NCBI GenBank assembly: GCA_024639125.1
Contig: JAHEJA010000009.1
Span: 1-46,928, forward strand
DNA: 46,928 nt
Reading direction: 5' to 3'
Source of the DNA: Paracoccaceae bacterium
GTDB lineage: Bacteria; Pseudomonadota; Alphaproteobacteria; Rhodobacterales; Rhodobacteraceae
Shown here: one piece after another, positions 8,301 to 16,317 of the stretch
Numbering within the stretch: position 1 is the first letter of the stretch
Layout: each line of letters opens with the position of its first letter
The notes under the pieces: model-generated
What the model was told of the DNA's origin: nothing
The model's input: only the letters and a program-made list of their open reading frames with translations
Databases searched by the model: none
Made by a program: the position numbers and the translations under genes

Positions 8301-9401
8301 TCACGCATCAAGCGCGCGACAGTCAGCCGTCAACCAGCCAATTTCAATTTCTTGGCCTGGCTGAAGACGATCTTGGTCAGGGGCGTTCCGGGTTTTGATG
8401 ATGAAATCATCATTGCCAGCCACACTTAGGCGCGTCCGGAAAATGTCACCCATATAGATGAATTCGCGAACAGTTGCCTTGAGCGTATGTGCGCCCTCTT
8501 GCAAGCGAGCCTTGTTGTATTCAACACGCTCAGGACGAATTGAAACACGTGTGCGTTCGCCCGGCTTGCTGACGTTAACAGGTGTACAATCGATCAGCTC
8601 ACCGCCATCCAACTGAACAACCGCAACGCCGTTCTTGATTTCTTTTACAACACCTTCCATCGTGTTGTTTTCGCCGATGAATTGCGCAACAAAGCTGTTT
8701 TCCGGCTGTTCGTACAATTGATCCGGCGGCGCCAATTGCTGAATACGACCATCATTAAAGACGGCAACGCGATCAGACATGGTCAATGCTTCGGTTTGGT
8801 CATGCGTCACATAGACCACAGTAATGCCCAAACGGTGCGCTAGATCAGTGATTTCAAACTGCATTTTTTCGCGAAGCTGCTTGTCCAACGCGCCCAAAGG
8901 TTCGTCCATCAAAACGAGCTCCGGTTCAAACACAAGCGCACGCGCCAAAGCGACACGCTGCTGCTGACCACCAGATAACTGAGCAGGACGGCGGCCCCCA
9001 AAGGCCCCCATTTCAACCATTTCAAGCGCATGCTTAACTTTTTGTTCGCGATCAGATTTACCAATTTTGCGAACCTCAAGTGGAAACGCCAAATTTTCAG
9101 CTATCGTCATATGCGGGAACAACGCATAGTTTTGGAACACCATACCAATGCCGCGCTTGTGCGGCGGAATGTTGTTGATCGAAACACCATCAAGCAGGAT
9201 ATCACCATGCGTTGCAGTTTCAAAACCAGCTAACATCATAAGACATGTCGTCTTACCTGAGCCTGATGGCCCTAGCATAGTCAAAAATTCGCCCTTGGGC
9301 ATCTCGAGATTTAGATCTTTTACGACAAGCGTTTCGCCATCGTAACTTTTCTGTACGCGATCGAACTTTACGAACGCGTTTCCAGCGGTATCTTTTGCCA
9401 A
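8301..9401 (-). CDS. ABC importer ATPase, PotA type
   Basis: This is the cytoplasmic ATP-hydrolysing subunit of the importer. The 366 residues contain Walker A GPSGSGKTT (about 44-52), the Q-loop MVFQNYALFPHMT (about 88-99), signature LSGGQQQR (142-149), Walker B LVLMDEP (162-168) and switch VTHDQTEAL, then the C-terminal TOBE domain (FIYMGDIFRTRLSV). The start is TTG at 9401 with GGGAG six bases upstream; no in-frame ATG lies nearby. A TTG start may lower translation. It is the first gene of the importer set, followed by the binding protein and two permeases. The aminotransferase gene lies 299 bases upstream on the same strand. Confidence 0.92.
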   Translation of the reverse strand: MAKDTAGNAFVKFDRVQKSYDGETLVVKDLNLEMPKGEFLTMLGPSGSGKTTCLMMLAGFETATHGDILLDGVSINNIPPHKRGIGMVFQNYALFPHMTIAENLAFPLEVRKIGKSDREQKVKHALEMVEMGAFGGRRPAQLSGGQQQRVALARALVFEPELVLMDEPLGALDKQLREKMQFEITDLAHRLGITVVYVTHDQTEALTMSDRVAVFNDGRIQQLAPPDQLYEQPENSFVAQFIGENNTMEGVVKEIKNGVAVVQLDGGELIDCTPVNVSKPGERTRVSIRPERVEYNKARLQEGAHTLKATVREFIYMGDIFRTRLSVAGNDDFIIKTRNAPDQDRLQPGQEIEIGWLTADCRALDA

Positions 9402-9700
9402 ACTTGGCTCCCCGTTTATTTATTGTGCGCTATTAACGCTTATCGGCTAGATTAAACCGCTTCCCGTAGTGGCTTGCAACCAATTTGCGGCATTTTTTTG
9501 CATTTTTAACCAACTCAAGTCGAAATCACTTTTCTTTGGGCTAAATAAAGGACGTTTACCTGATTTTTTCATAACATCGAATGAATTAAAGATCAGAATG
9601 CCAATAAAATAGGTAAATTTCCACTCATTATGCTCTGTTTTCCATGTGAACAAACGGGCCTCGGCGCACCGAATCCCTGAGTCGGCAGCAGGTGCACGCA
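9402..9700 (-). other. 299-base gap between aminotransferase and importer operon; probable promoter region
   Basis: No convincing gene is present. A T-rich stretch (TTTTTTTGCATTTTTAACC on the plus strand, near 9491-9509) stands out. The gap probably carries a promoter for the importer operon, but I could not fix a -35/-10 pair. A weak minus-strand reading frame (about 84 codons, ATG at 9701 overlapping the aminotransferase TGA, ending at 9447) has one hydrophobic stretch but resembles nothing I know. Confidence 0.5.
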
Positions 9701-11074
9701 TCAATCGCCCAGCACCGCCTTGACCGCTTTTGCCGTTTTGCCAGCAACTTCATCTGCTTGGGCTTTGGTTAAGCAGAAAGGTGGCGCAAAGCCCAAAATA
9801 TCACCCTGTGGCATAGCACGCGCGATCACATCATGCTTTAGCAATTCTGCGGCAATCGTTGGGCCCACTTTTTCGCTCGCATCAAAGAATGTGCGGTTGT
9901 CTCGATCTTTGACAAACTCTACTGCGCACAACATACCTTCGCCACGGATTTCGCCAACATGCGCATGTTCGCCCAGCGCTTCGGACATCACTTTGTTCAA
10001 ATATGCGCCATTTTCACCTGCCGCTTGAACCAAATTAAGTTCGTCGATGAGTTTCAGGTTCGCAACACCTGCTGCAGCACCGATTGGATGCGCCGAATAC
10101 GTCCAGCCGTGACCAATTGGTCCGTTTTCATCGGTTCCTTGCTCAAGCACTTTCCACATTTTGTCGCTGACAATCGAACCGGACAGAGGCGCATAAGCAG
10201 ATGTAAGACCCTTGGCGATTGTGATCAAATCAGGCTTAAGTCCGTAATGCTCGGACCCAAACATTGTTCCCAATCGGCCAAACCCTGTGACAACTTCGTC
10301 TGCGATAAGCAGAATGTCATGCTTTTCCAAAATCGGCTGGATTGCGTCCCAATATCCATGTGGAGGAGGTACAATTCCACCCGTTCCCAAAACGGGCTCA
10401 CCGATAAATGCGGCAATCGTCTCGGCCCCCTCACGTTCGATCAATGCTTCTAACTCGGATGCGCAATGCGCCACAAACTGGGCCTCGGTCATCGACACAT
10501 CATCCCTTCGGAAATAATAAGGGGCTTCGGTGTGAATAACTTGGCTAAGCGGCAAATCGAATTTTTTATGAAATAGCTCTAGCCCAGTTAACGATCCCGT
10601 CATCAACCCAGATCCGTGATATCCACGCCACCGGCTGATAATTTTCTTTTTCTCTGGGCGACCAAGGATGTTGTTATAGTACCAAACCAATTTGATGTTG
10701 GTTTCGTTTGCATCAGATCCAGACAAGCCAAAGTACACCTTGCTCATGTGGTCCGGTGCGCGGTCCAACACCATCTTGGCCAAGGTAATTGACGCCTCGG
10801 TTCCGTGACCGACATAGGAATGATAATAGGCCAATTCTTTCGCCTGTGCAGCAATCGCTTCTGCGATATCTTGACGACCATAGCCAACATTCACACAGTA
10901 TAACCCGGCAAATGCATCGAGCAGCCGATTACCGTCGCGATCCTCGATGTGGCATCCATCGCCCCCTGTCAAAACACGTTGTGGGATATTACCGCGCGCG
11001 AACTCTGCCAAATGTGTTGACGCATGAAAGAAATTCTCACGGTCCCATTGTTCGAGTTGATCATTTTTCAGCAT
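9701..11074 (-). CDS. Class III PLP aminotransferase of the ectoine region (atf/DoeD-like)
   Basis: This is a fold-type I PLP enzyme of the omega-amino acid:pyruvate transaminase group. It has the FAGLYCVNVGYG segment, the SGSDANETNIKL phosphate-binding region, the LLIADEVVTGFGR motif with the cofactor Asp, and the Schiff-base lysine in DLITIAKGL (about residue 288). Ectoine degradation clusters normally hold such an enzyme, which takes the 4-amino group of L-2,4-diaminobutyrate to give aspartate semialdehyde; that is the likely role here. The second in-frame ATG (11074) is chosen because AAGGA stands six bases before it. It lies 39 bases after eutC on the same strand. A GABA or beta-alanine substrate is the alternative. 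Confidence 0.85.
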   Translation of the reverse strand: MLKNDQLEQWDRENFFHASTHLAEFARGNIPQRVLTGGDGCHIEDRDGNRLLDAFAGLYCVNVGYGRQDIAEAIAAQAKELAYYHSYVGHGTEASITLAKMVLDRAPDHMSKVYFGLSGSDANETNIKLVWYYNNILGRPEKKKIISRWRGYHGSGLMTGSLTGLELFHKKFDLPLSQVIHTEAPYYFRRDDVSMTEAQFVAHCASELEALIEREGAETIAAFIGEPVLGTGGIVPPPHGYWDAIQPILEKHDILLIADEVVTGFGRLGTMFGSEHYGLKPDLITIAKGLTSAYAPLSGSIVSDKMWKVLEQGTDENGPIGHGWTYSAHPIGAAAGVANLKLIDELNLVQAAGENGAYLNKVMSEALGEHAHVGEIRGEGMLCAVEFVKDRDNRTFFDASEKVGPTIAAELLKHDVIARAMPQGDILGFAPPFCLTKAQADEVAGKTAKAVKAVLGD

Positions 11075-11113
11075 GTTCATTCCTTTTCGTAATGTTCATT
11101 GGACTAGATGTGT

Positions 11114-12097
11114 TTAGGATTGGATCAGCGTGCCCGCATTGGGCCAATTTGCACGGACATAGGATGCAATTGCCGTATCTTGCGCTCCGGTTCCTGTTAA
11201 ATCGCACACGGTGATGGACTTTGCGCTTTGCCGTCCTGAATGCGTTTTGTTGATAATCGCGCCCAATTCAGGGGGCGTGCCTTTGGTCCAAACGCCAGCA
11301 GCTTTTGCGGCACGAAGTTCGCCTAGGTTTTCAGTTTGGCTAACGCGATCTGCAACATATAAATCGCACGCCTCTAAAACGGCGACATCAATTTCATTCT
11401 TGCCGTCTTGGTCCGATCCCATTGCGGTGATATGCAACCCTTCGTGTAACCAATCCGCTTTTAAAATTGGTTCCCGGCTTGGCGTTGTGGTCACAACAAT
11501 TTGCGATTGGCGCACAGTATCTTGGGCGCTTGCCACCTGAGCGCGCACACCAAGCGTTTCATGCAAATCTTTGGCACAGGCCGCAGCTTTATCAGGATCA
11601 CGCCCCCAAACCAACACTTCTTCAAATGGGCGCACCAAAGCCAATGCTTGCATCTGTAAACGTGCCTGAACCCCTGTGCCCATCACCCCTACGGTGTTCA
11701 CAGTTTCGACAGCCAGATGCCGCGCAGCGACAGCGCCCGCTGCGGCTGTGCGAATATCTGTCAAATACCCATTATCCAAATACAACGCTTCGACCAAACC
11801 GGTCTTGGCATTAAACAATGTCATTAATCCATTCAATGACGGTATTCCCAAACTTGGATTATCAAAAAAACCAGGGCTGACTTTGATCGCAAATCCGTCA
11901 AATCCGGGAATGTAAGCGGTCTTTATATCCACTTCGCCATTCACCATTGGAAGATCCATTGATAAAATCGGCGGCATGATGACATCGCCTGTTGCGAGAA
12001 TAGAAAATGCCTTTTCTACGACATCGATAATCGTCAAATCCAAGGAAACGACATCCCGCAATTGGGCTTCGGTCATTATTTGTATATCACGCGCCAT
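11114..12097 (-). CDS. eutC: Ectoine utilisation protein EutC (ornithine cyclodeaminase family)
   Basis: The 327-residue protein belongs to the ornithine cyclodeaminase / mu-crystallin family, with the dinucleotide-binding segment TVGVMGTGVQARLQMQAL and the typical YLTDIRTAAAGAVAARHLA stretch. In eut clusters of rhizobia and roseobacters EutC accompanies EutB and is thought to help convert hydroxyectoine derivatives into the ectoine route; the exact reaction is not settled. Its ATG overlaps the eutB stop by 11 bases, so the two are co-translated. The call rests on the family plus the close link to eutB and doeA; on its own it would read only as a cyclodeaminase-like protein. Confidence 0.85.
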   Translation of the reverse strand: MARDIQIMTEAQLRDVVSLDLTIIDVVEKAFSILATGDVIMPPILSMDLPMVNGEVDIKTAYIPGFDGFAIKVSPGFFDNPSLGIPSLNGLMTLFNAKTGLVEALYLDNGYLTDIRTAAAGAVAARHLAVETVNTVGVMGTGVQARLQMQALALVRPFEEVLVWGRDPDKAAACAKDLHETLGVRAQVASAQDTVRQSQIVVTTTPSREPILKADWLHEGLHITAMGSDQDGKNEIDVAVLEACDLYVADRVSQTENLGELRAAKAAGVWTKGTPPELGAIINKTHSGRQSAKSITVCDLTGTGAQDTAIASYVRANWPNAGTLIQS

Positions 12098-13088
12098 AGT
12101 GCTGACCCTTTATCGTAACATCATCCAAGTCGATGTCGTCGCCATTCATTATTTTGCTGAACATCGCCATATCCACATTTCTGCCAGTAATAATCGTAGC
12201 CGTTGGGCCAGTCAGCCAAAGCTTGCCTGATTGCACCGCTGCAATACCAACGACACAGGCGCCTTCGGCAACTATCCGATCCTCGTAAAAAAGAGTTTGC
12301 ATTGCGTGATAGATTTCTTGCTCAGTGACCAGAATGATATCATCCAAAAGATCGCGGCACATAGCAAAGGACAGCTTGTTTTCAAGCCCAATTCCACCGC
12401 CAAGGCTATCTGCTAAACTAGCGACTTCTTCGATTTCGATTGGATGGCCGGCTTGGATGCTGGCATACATAGCCGCCCCGCGGTCCATGGTAATACCGAT
12501 CACTTTGATATCTGGCTTGATCGCCCGCGCAGCCGCCGCAACACCAGCCGCCAAACCACCTCCGGACAAAGGCACCAAAAGCGTTTCAATATCGGGGCGC
12601 GCTTGCAATATTTCCAATCCAATAGTGCCTTGGCCGGCAATCACATAGGGGTCATCAAACGGTGAAATTTCAACCAACCCATCCTGATTAACCAAGCGCA
12701 GGCTTTCCTTCAAAGCATCATCCTGTGATTTCCCGGCGATCACAACTTCTGCGCCCAGCGCAAGAATGCCATCGACCTTGGCCTTGGGAACCAGTTCAGA
12801 CATACAGATAATGGCCCGCATACCACGCTTTGCCGCTGCAAACGCGACTCCGCGCCCGTGGTTTCCCGTTGAACAGCACGTCACCCCTGTGACGGTATCA
12901 GACAGATTGTTAACCGCAGTCAAAGCACCGCGCAGCTTGAATGCCCCAATCGGCTGCATATTTTCCAACTTGAGCAAAAAATCATGCCCATACCGCTTTG
13001 ACATATATGCAGACGGCACAAGCGGCGTATTATCAGCAACGCCACGGATCGTAGCCGCAGCTTTTAAAATGTCCGCAACTTGTATCAT
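12087..13088 (-). CDS. eutB: Hydroxyectoine utilisation dehydratase EutB (threonine dehydratase family)
   Basis: The 333-residue protein is a fold-type II PLP enzyme. The Schiff-base lysine lies in GAFKLRGA (about residue 51), the asparagine loop in STGNHGRG (about 73-80) and the phosphate loop in SGGGLAAG (about 175-182). No C-terminal ACT regulatory domain follows, unlike biosynthetic IlvA. In ectoine clusters EutB is thought to act on hydroxylated intermediates from hydroxyectoine. It is the first gene of the leftward operon. GGAGGG sits three bases before the ATG, and one copy of the repeated TTGTACACAA site lies just upstream of that, well placed for repression. Confidence 0.87.
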   Translation of the reverse strand: MIQVADILKAAATIRGVADNTPLVPSAYMSKRYGHDFLLKLENMQPIGAFKLRGALTAVNNLSDTVTGVTCCSTGNHGRGVAFAAAKRGMRAIICMSELVPKAKVDGILALGAEVVIAGKSQDDALKESLRLVNQDGLVEISPFDDPYVIAGQGTIGLEILQARPDIETLLVPLSGGGLAAGVAAAARAIKPDIKVIGITMDRGAAMYASIQAGHPIEIEEVASLADSLGGGIGLENKLSFAMCRDLLDDIILVTEQEIYHAMQTLFYEDRIVAEGACVVGIAAVQSGKLWLTGPTATIITGRNVDMAMFSKIMNGDDIDLDDVTIKGQHYGA

Positions 13089-13096
13089 TCACCCTC

Positions 13097-13108
13097 CGTT
13101 GTACACAA
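13097..13108 (+). promoter_or_regulatory. Candidate GntR operator, eutB-proximal copy
   Basis: CGTTGTACACAA contains TTGT-N2-ACAA, an inverted repeat with GT/AC arms like those bound by FadR-type GntR proteins. It starts nine bases upstream of the eutB ATG, adjoining its GGAGGG site, so a bound protein would block initiation of transcription or elongation. An identical 12-mer lies 106 bases away. The likely ligand-responsive protein is the regulator at 15592-16236. Confidence 0.6.
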
Positions 13109-13202
13109 CACGCGACTCTTGCTGTGATCACACATGTGTAACATCTCGTAATTACGCTGATAATTCAAAAACGGCCTATTTCGTGTCGTTTTCGGAAAGG
13201 CT

Positions 13203-13214
13203 CGTTGTACACAA
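13203..13214 (+). promoter_or_regulatory. Candidate GntR operator, doeA-proximal copy
   Basis: This is the second exact copy of CGTTGTACACAA, about 40 bases before the doeA ATG, where it would overlap the promoter or transcription start. Spacing from the first copy is 106 bases, close to ten helical turns, which would allow a regulator to bridge both sites. Confidence 0.6.
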
Positions 13215-13253
13215 ATATTCAGTCTCGTCAGTATCATATCGGAGGGCACAACA

Positions 13254-14435
13254 ATGATTCGAAAAAACATTCCCTTTAGCAGCGCAGAATATGACCGCCG
13301 CTTAACCAAGACACGTTCTGCCATGGCTGCAAAAGGTATCGACACGCTTTTTGTTACAGACCCTTCAAATATGGCTTGGCTGACAGGATATGATGGGTGG
13401 TCGTTTTATGTTCACCAAGGCGTAATCGTCTTTGCAGAGTCTGACCCAGTATGGTGGGGCCGTCGCCAAGATGCGAACGGCGCAATTCGCACGGTCTGGA
13501 TGGAAAATGAACGGGTCCATGGGTATGCCGATAATTACATTCAATCCACCGAACGGCACCCTATGCAAGACCTGGCAAAGCACCTGCGCTCTTATGGTGC
13601 AAAAGGGCGCATTGGCGTGGAAATGGACAACTATTATTTTTCGGCCAAAGCCTTTGAAACACTGGTCAATGAAATGCCAGACTTCACCTTTGTGGACGCA
13701 ACGGCATTGGTCAATTGGCAACGCGGTGTCAAATCCCAAGAAGAGCTGGCCTTTATGCGCAAAGCCGCCGCGATTTCAGAAAAGATCATCGATGGCCTGA
13801 TTGAACGCGTTGAACCTGGTATTCCAAAAAATGAAATTGTTGCCGAAGTTTACGGCGATGCCATCCGCGGCGTTGAAGGCGCATGGGGGGATTATCCCGC
13901 TATTGTCCCACTCCTCCCGTCTGGAACGGATGCCTCTGCACCGCATTTGACATGGGATGGTCGGCCTTTTGAAACTGGCGAAGCAACCTTTTTTGAAATT
14001 TCTGGTTGCTATCGTCGATATCACGCACCGTTTTGTCGCACGATCTTTTTGGGAACGCCCCCAGATGATCTAAAGCGTGCCGAAGCCGCATTGGTCGAAG
14101 GGCTGGAAGCTGGGCTAGACATTGCACGCGCAGGAAACCGTGCTTGCGATATCGCCAACGCCTTGGCCGCGCCGTTAGAGCGCGCTGGCATCGAACGCGG
14201 TGCGCGATGCGGCTATCCCATCGGTATCAGCTATCCGCCAGATTGGGGCGAGCGCACAATTTCACTTCGCTCCGAAGATCAAAGCATCCTTGAACCCGGA
14301 ATGACGTTCCACTTTATGCCAGGGTTATGGATGGCTGATTGGGGGCTTGAAATCACAGAATCCATCGTCATCACAGACAGCGGCGCAGCGGAAACCCTTT
14401 GTAATCGTCCACGAAAGATGTTCGTCAAACCATGA
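13254..14435 (+). CDS. doeA: Ectoine hydrolase (M24 peptidase fold)
   Basis: DoeA (EutD) opens the ectoine ring, giving N-acetyl-L-2,4-diaminobutyrate, the first committed step of ectoine breakdown in the cytoplasm. The 393 residues match the family along their length: NMAWLTGYDGWSFYVHQG near 42-59, DNYYFSAKAFETL, LLPSGTDASAPHLTWDGRPF, CGYPIGISYPPDWGERT and MTFHFMPGLW. The fold is creatinase / Xaa-Pro peptidase-like (N-terminal creatinase domain, then pita-bread domain), but characterised ectoine hydrolases work without metal. GGAGG lies eight bases upstream of the ATG. The stop overlaps the next gene by four bases (ATGA). This is the strongest marker that the region handles ectoine. Confidence 0.92.
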   Translation: MIRKNIPFSSAEYDRRLTKTRSAMAAKGIDTLFVTDPSNMAWLTGYDGWSFYVHQGVIVFAESDPVWWGRRQDANGAIRTVWMENERVHGYADNYIQSTERHPMQDLAKHLRSYGAKGRIGVEMDNYYFSAKAFETLVNEMPDFTFVDATALVNWQRGVKSQEELAFMRKAAAISEKIIDGLIERVEPGIPKNEIVAEVYGDAIRGVEGAWGDYPAIVPLLPSGTDASAPHLTWDGRPFETGEATFFEISGCYRRYHAPFCRTIFLGTPPDDLKRAEAALVEGLEAGLDIARAGNRACDIANALAAPLERAGIERGARCGYPIGISYPPDWGERTISLRSEDQSILEPGMTFHFMPGLWMADWGLEITESIVITDSGAAETLCNRPRKMFVKP

Positions 14436-15592
14436 CGTATTTATCAGAAACAAAACGAATTTTAGGGGATCTTATCGGGTTCCCCACAATTTCGACCGAT
14501 AGCAACTTGGATATGCTATTCTATATACGCGACTATCTTGAACCCTTGGGGGCACGCGTCGACCTATTTCATGATGCATCAGGCAAGAAAGCAAATCTTT
14601 TTGCCACAATCGGCCCTGACGTCGATGGCGGCATTATCCTGTCGGGCCATGCTGATGTTGTTCCTGTGGCTGATCAGCCGTGGACAACCGATCCATTTAT
14701 TATGGATGATCGCGATGGCAAACTATTTGGGCGCGGCGCATGTGACATGAAAGGCTTTATCGCAGCCACTCTTGCGATGGCACCTTACTATGCGCAACTT
14801 GACCTGAAACGCCCGGTACACTTTGCCTTTACTCATGACGAAGAAGTTGGCTGCATTGGGGCCACCGCTTTGGTTCCTGAGCTGCAAAAACGGGGATATA
14901 AACCGTCGATTGCCATAATCGGGGAACCCACAGAAATGCGCATAATCGAAGGTCACAAAGGGTGTTGTGAATATACCACGCGGTTTAGTGGGCTAGAGGG
15001 GCACGGGTCGTCCCCCGATCTTGGGGTCAATGCGGCGGAATATGCTGTGCGCTATGTAAGCCGGCTTATGGAATTGCGCGAAGACATGAAAACCCGCGTG
15101 CCCGAAAATAGCCGCTTTGAACCGCCTTGGACAACCATGAACATTGGCGGTATTCGCGGTGGCGTTATGCACAACGTGATCGTTAGCAAAGCCGAAGTTG
15201 ATTGGGAATTCCGTCCTGTTCAGCAATCAGATTTTCACTACATGAAAGATCAGATAACAGCCTATGTAACCGAGGAGCTTTTGCCAGCGATGCGCACCGT
15301 TCATCCAGAAGCCAGCATCGATACAGAAATCTTGGGTGAAGTTGACGGGTTAGAACCTATGGACGAAAATGCTGCCAAAGATTTGATCATGGAGCTAACC
15401 GGTGCAAATGGCGCAGATGTTGTGCCATTTGGAACCGAAGCCGGTATTTTCCAAACAATGGGGCTAAGCGCAGTCGTCTGTGGCCCCGGAAGCATTGCTC
15501 AGGCGCATAAAGCAGATGAATTCGTTGCGATTGATCAACTTGAGGCCTGCCTTTCGATGCTGACAGGGCTTGGCAAAAAATTGGTCCGCTGA
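14432..15592 (+). CDS. M20-family (ArgE-like) deacetylase, probable N-acetyl-diaminobutyrate deacetylase
   Basis: The 386-residue zinc hydrolase has the acetylornithine deacetylase pattern: SGHADVVP (ligand His near 73), GRGACDMKG (bridging Asp near 105), THDEEVG (catalytic Glu near 137), GEPTEM and the last ligand His in AQAHKADEF (near 359). Gene context, overlapping doeA and the regulator by one to four bases, suggests that it removes the acetyl group from the DoeA product to give L-2,4-diaminobutyrate. Known DoeB/EutE enzymes for that step belong to the AstE/aspartoacylase family, so this would be an unrelated replacement. Acetylornithine is chemically one carbon longer than acetyl-diaminobutyrate, which makes the swap plausible. 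It could still be true ArgE. Confidence 0.85.
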   Translation: MTYLSETKRILGDLIGFPTISTDSNLDMLFYIRDYLEPLGARVDLFHDASGKKANLFATIGPDVDGGIILSGHADVVPVADQPWTTDPFIMDDRDGKLFGRGACDMKGFIAATLAMAPYYAQLDLKRPVHFAFTHDEEVGCIGATALVPELQKRGYKPSIAIIGEPTEMRIIEGHKGCCEYTTRFSGLEGHGSSPDLGVNAAEYAVRYVSRLMELREDMKTRVPENSRFEPPWTTMNIGGIRGGVMHNVIVSKAEVDWEFRPVQQSDFHYMKDQITAYVTEELLPAMRTVHPEASIDTEILGEVDGLEPMDENAAKDLIMELTGANGADVVPFGTEAGIFQTMGLSAVVCGPGSIAQAHKADEFVAIDQLEACLSMLTGLGKKLVR

Positions 15593-16236
15593 TGCAAGAT
15601 GCAACCTCTAATAGGTTCCGCGTTTATAGCGAATTACGTTCGCGTATTTGTTTGTTGGATTATCCCCCGGGCACACGTTTATCAGAGGAAACTCTTGCTG
15701 CTGAATTCGGCACCTCTCGGACACCCTTGCGCCGCGTCCTTGCCCGGCTCGAAGACGAAGGGTTGGTGCAATCGATCCACGGTGTCGGCACGATTGTAAC
15801 AGATGTCGATATCGAAGAAATGCTGCATGTTTATGATCTGCGCATGGAATTGGCCCAGCTCGCCGGGAGCCTATCGCCCATCGACATCACGGACCAGACA
15901 ATCCAAGCTGTGCGACATTTTCATAATCAATCCGAGGCCCTAAAGCGTGATCCAACTGCGCGTGCTTTTGCACAACTTAACATGGCCTTTTTCCACTTTG
16001 GCCTGACGCTTTCGAACAATGTTGCTTTGCGAGATATGTCAGAAAGGCTTTATTATAAAACTGCTCGTATTTGGCTAAAGTCTATTTCAAAAATGGACCT
16101 TGCCGCCGAGGTTGATATTTTTTGCCGAGAGATCGAGGAAACACAAAACGCGATAGTAAATGGCGACACCTCTGCCGCCGCCCTTATTCGGCGCGCCCAT
16201 ATTTCAATGTGCGTGCATAGATTGCGAAAATCTTAG
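15592..16236 (+). CDS. GntR-family (FadR/FCD subfamily) transcriptional regulator
   Basis: The 214-residue protein has an N-terminal winged helix-turn-helix (YSELRSRICLLDYPPGTRLS, then EETLAAEFGTSRTPLRRVL, residues about 14-50). An all-helical FCD ligand domain follows, with likely metal/ligand residues in LRMELAQL, LNMAFFHFGLTL and the C-terminal RRAHISM. Its ATG overlaps the deacetylase stop (TGATG), placing it in the doeA operon. It is the natural candidate to bind the paired TTGTACACAA sites before eutB and doeA, with an ectoine-derived inducer such as acetyl-diaminobutyrate or diaminobutyrate. Most known ectoine clusters use the MocR-type EnuR instead. Target and ligand are inferred. Confidence 0.88.
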   Translation: MQDATSNRFRVYSELRSRICLLDYPPGTRLSEETLAAEFGTSRTPLRRVLARLEDEGLVQSIHGVGTIVTDVDIEEMLHVYDLRMELAQLAGSLSPIDITDQTIQAVRHFHNQSEALKRDPTARAFAQLNMAFFHFGLTLSNNVALRDMSERLYYKTARIWLKSISKMDLAAEVDIFCREIEETQNAIVNGDTSAAALIRRAHISMCVHRLRKS

Positions 16237-16317
16237 CCACGGCACAAACACTCATTGATTTCCCAACGGTTTCGCAGAATAAAGCTGCACATGCAGCAAT
16301 CGCGTGCGGAGGGTTTG

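Larger units (their letters stand above)
13089..13253. promoter_or_regulatory. Divergent eutB/doeA promoter region
   Basis: This 165-base region drives eutB leftwards and doeA rightwards. It holds two exact copies of CGTTGTACACAA (13097-13108 and 13203-13214), one immediately upstream of each gene's ribosome binding region. Between them lie two overlapping palindromes, TGTGATCACA (13123-13132) and ACACATGTGT (13130-13139). The doeA ribosome binding site GGAGG is at 13241-13245. Promoter hexamers could not be fixed with confidence. Confidence 0.75.

Noticed and set aside
13085-13345. 86-codon minus-strand open frame across the eutB/doeA promoter region
   Set aside because: It covers the regulatory region and the start of doeA in antisense, has no good start site and no recognisable domain.
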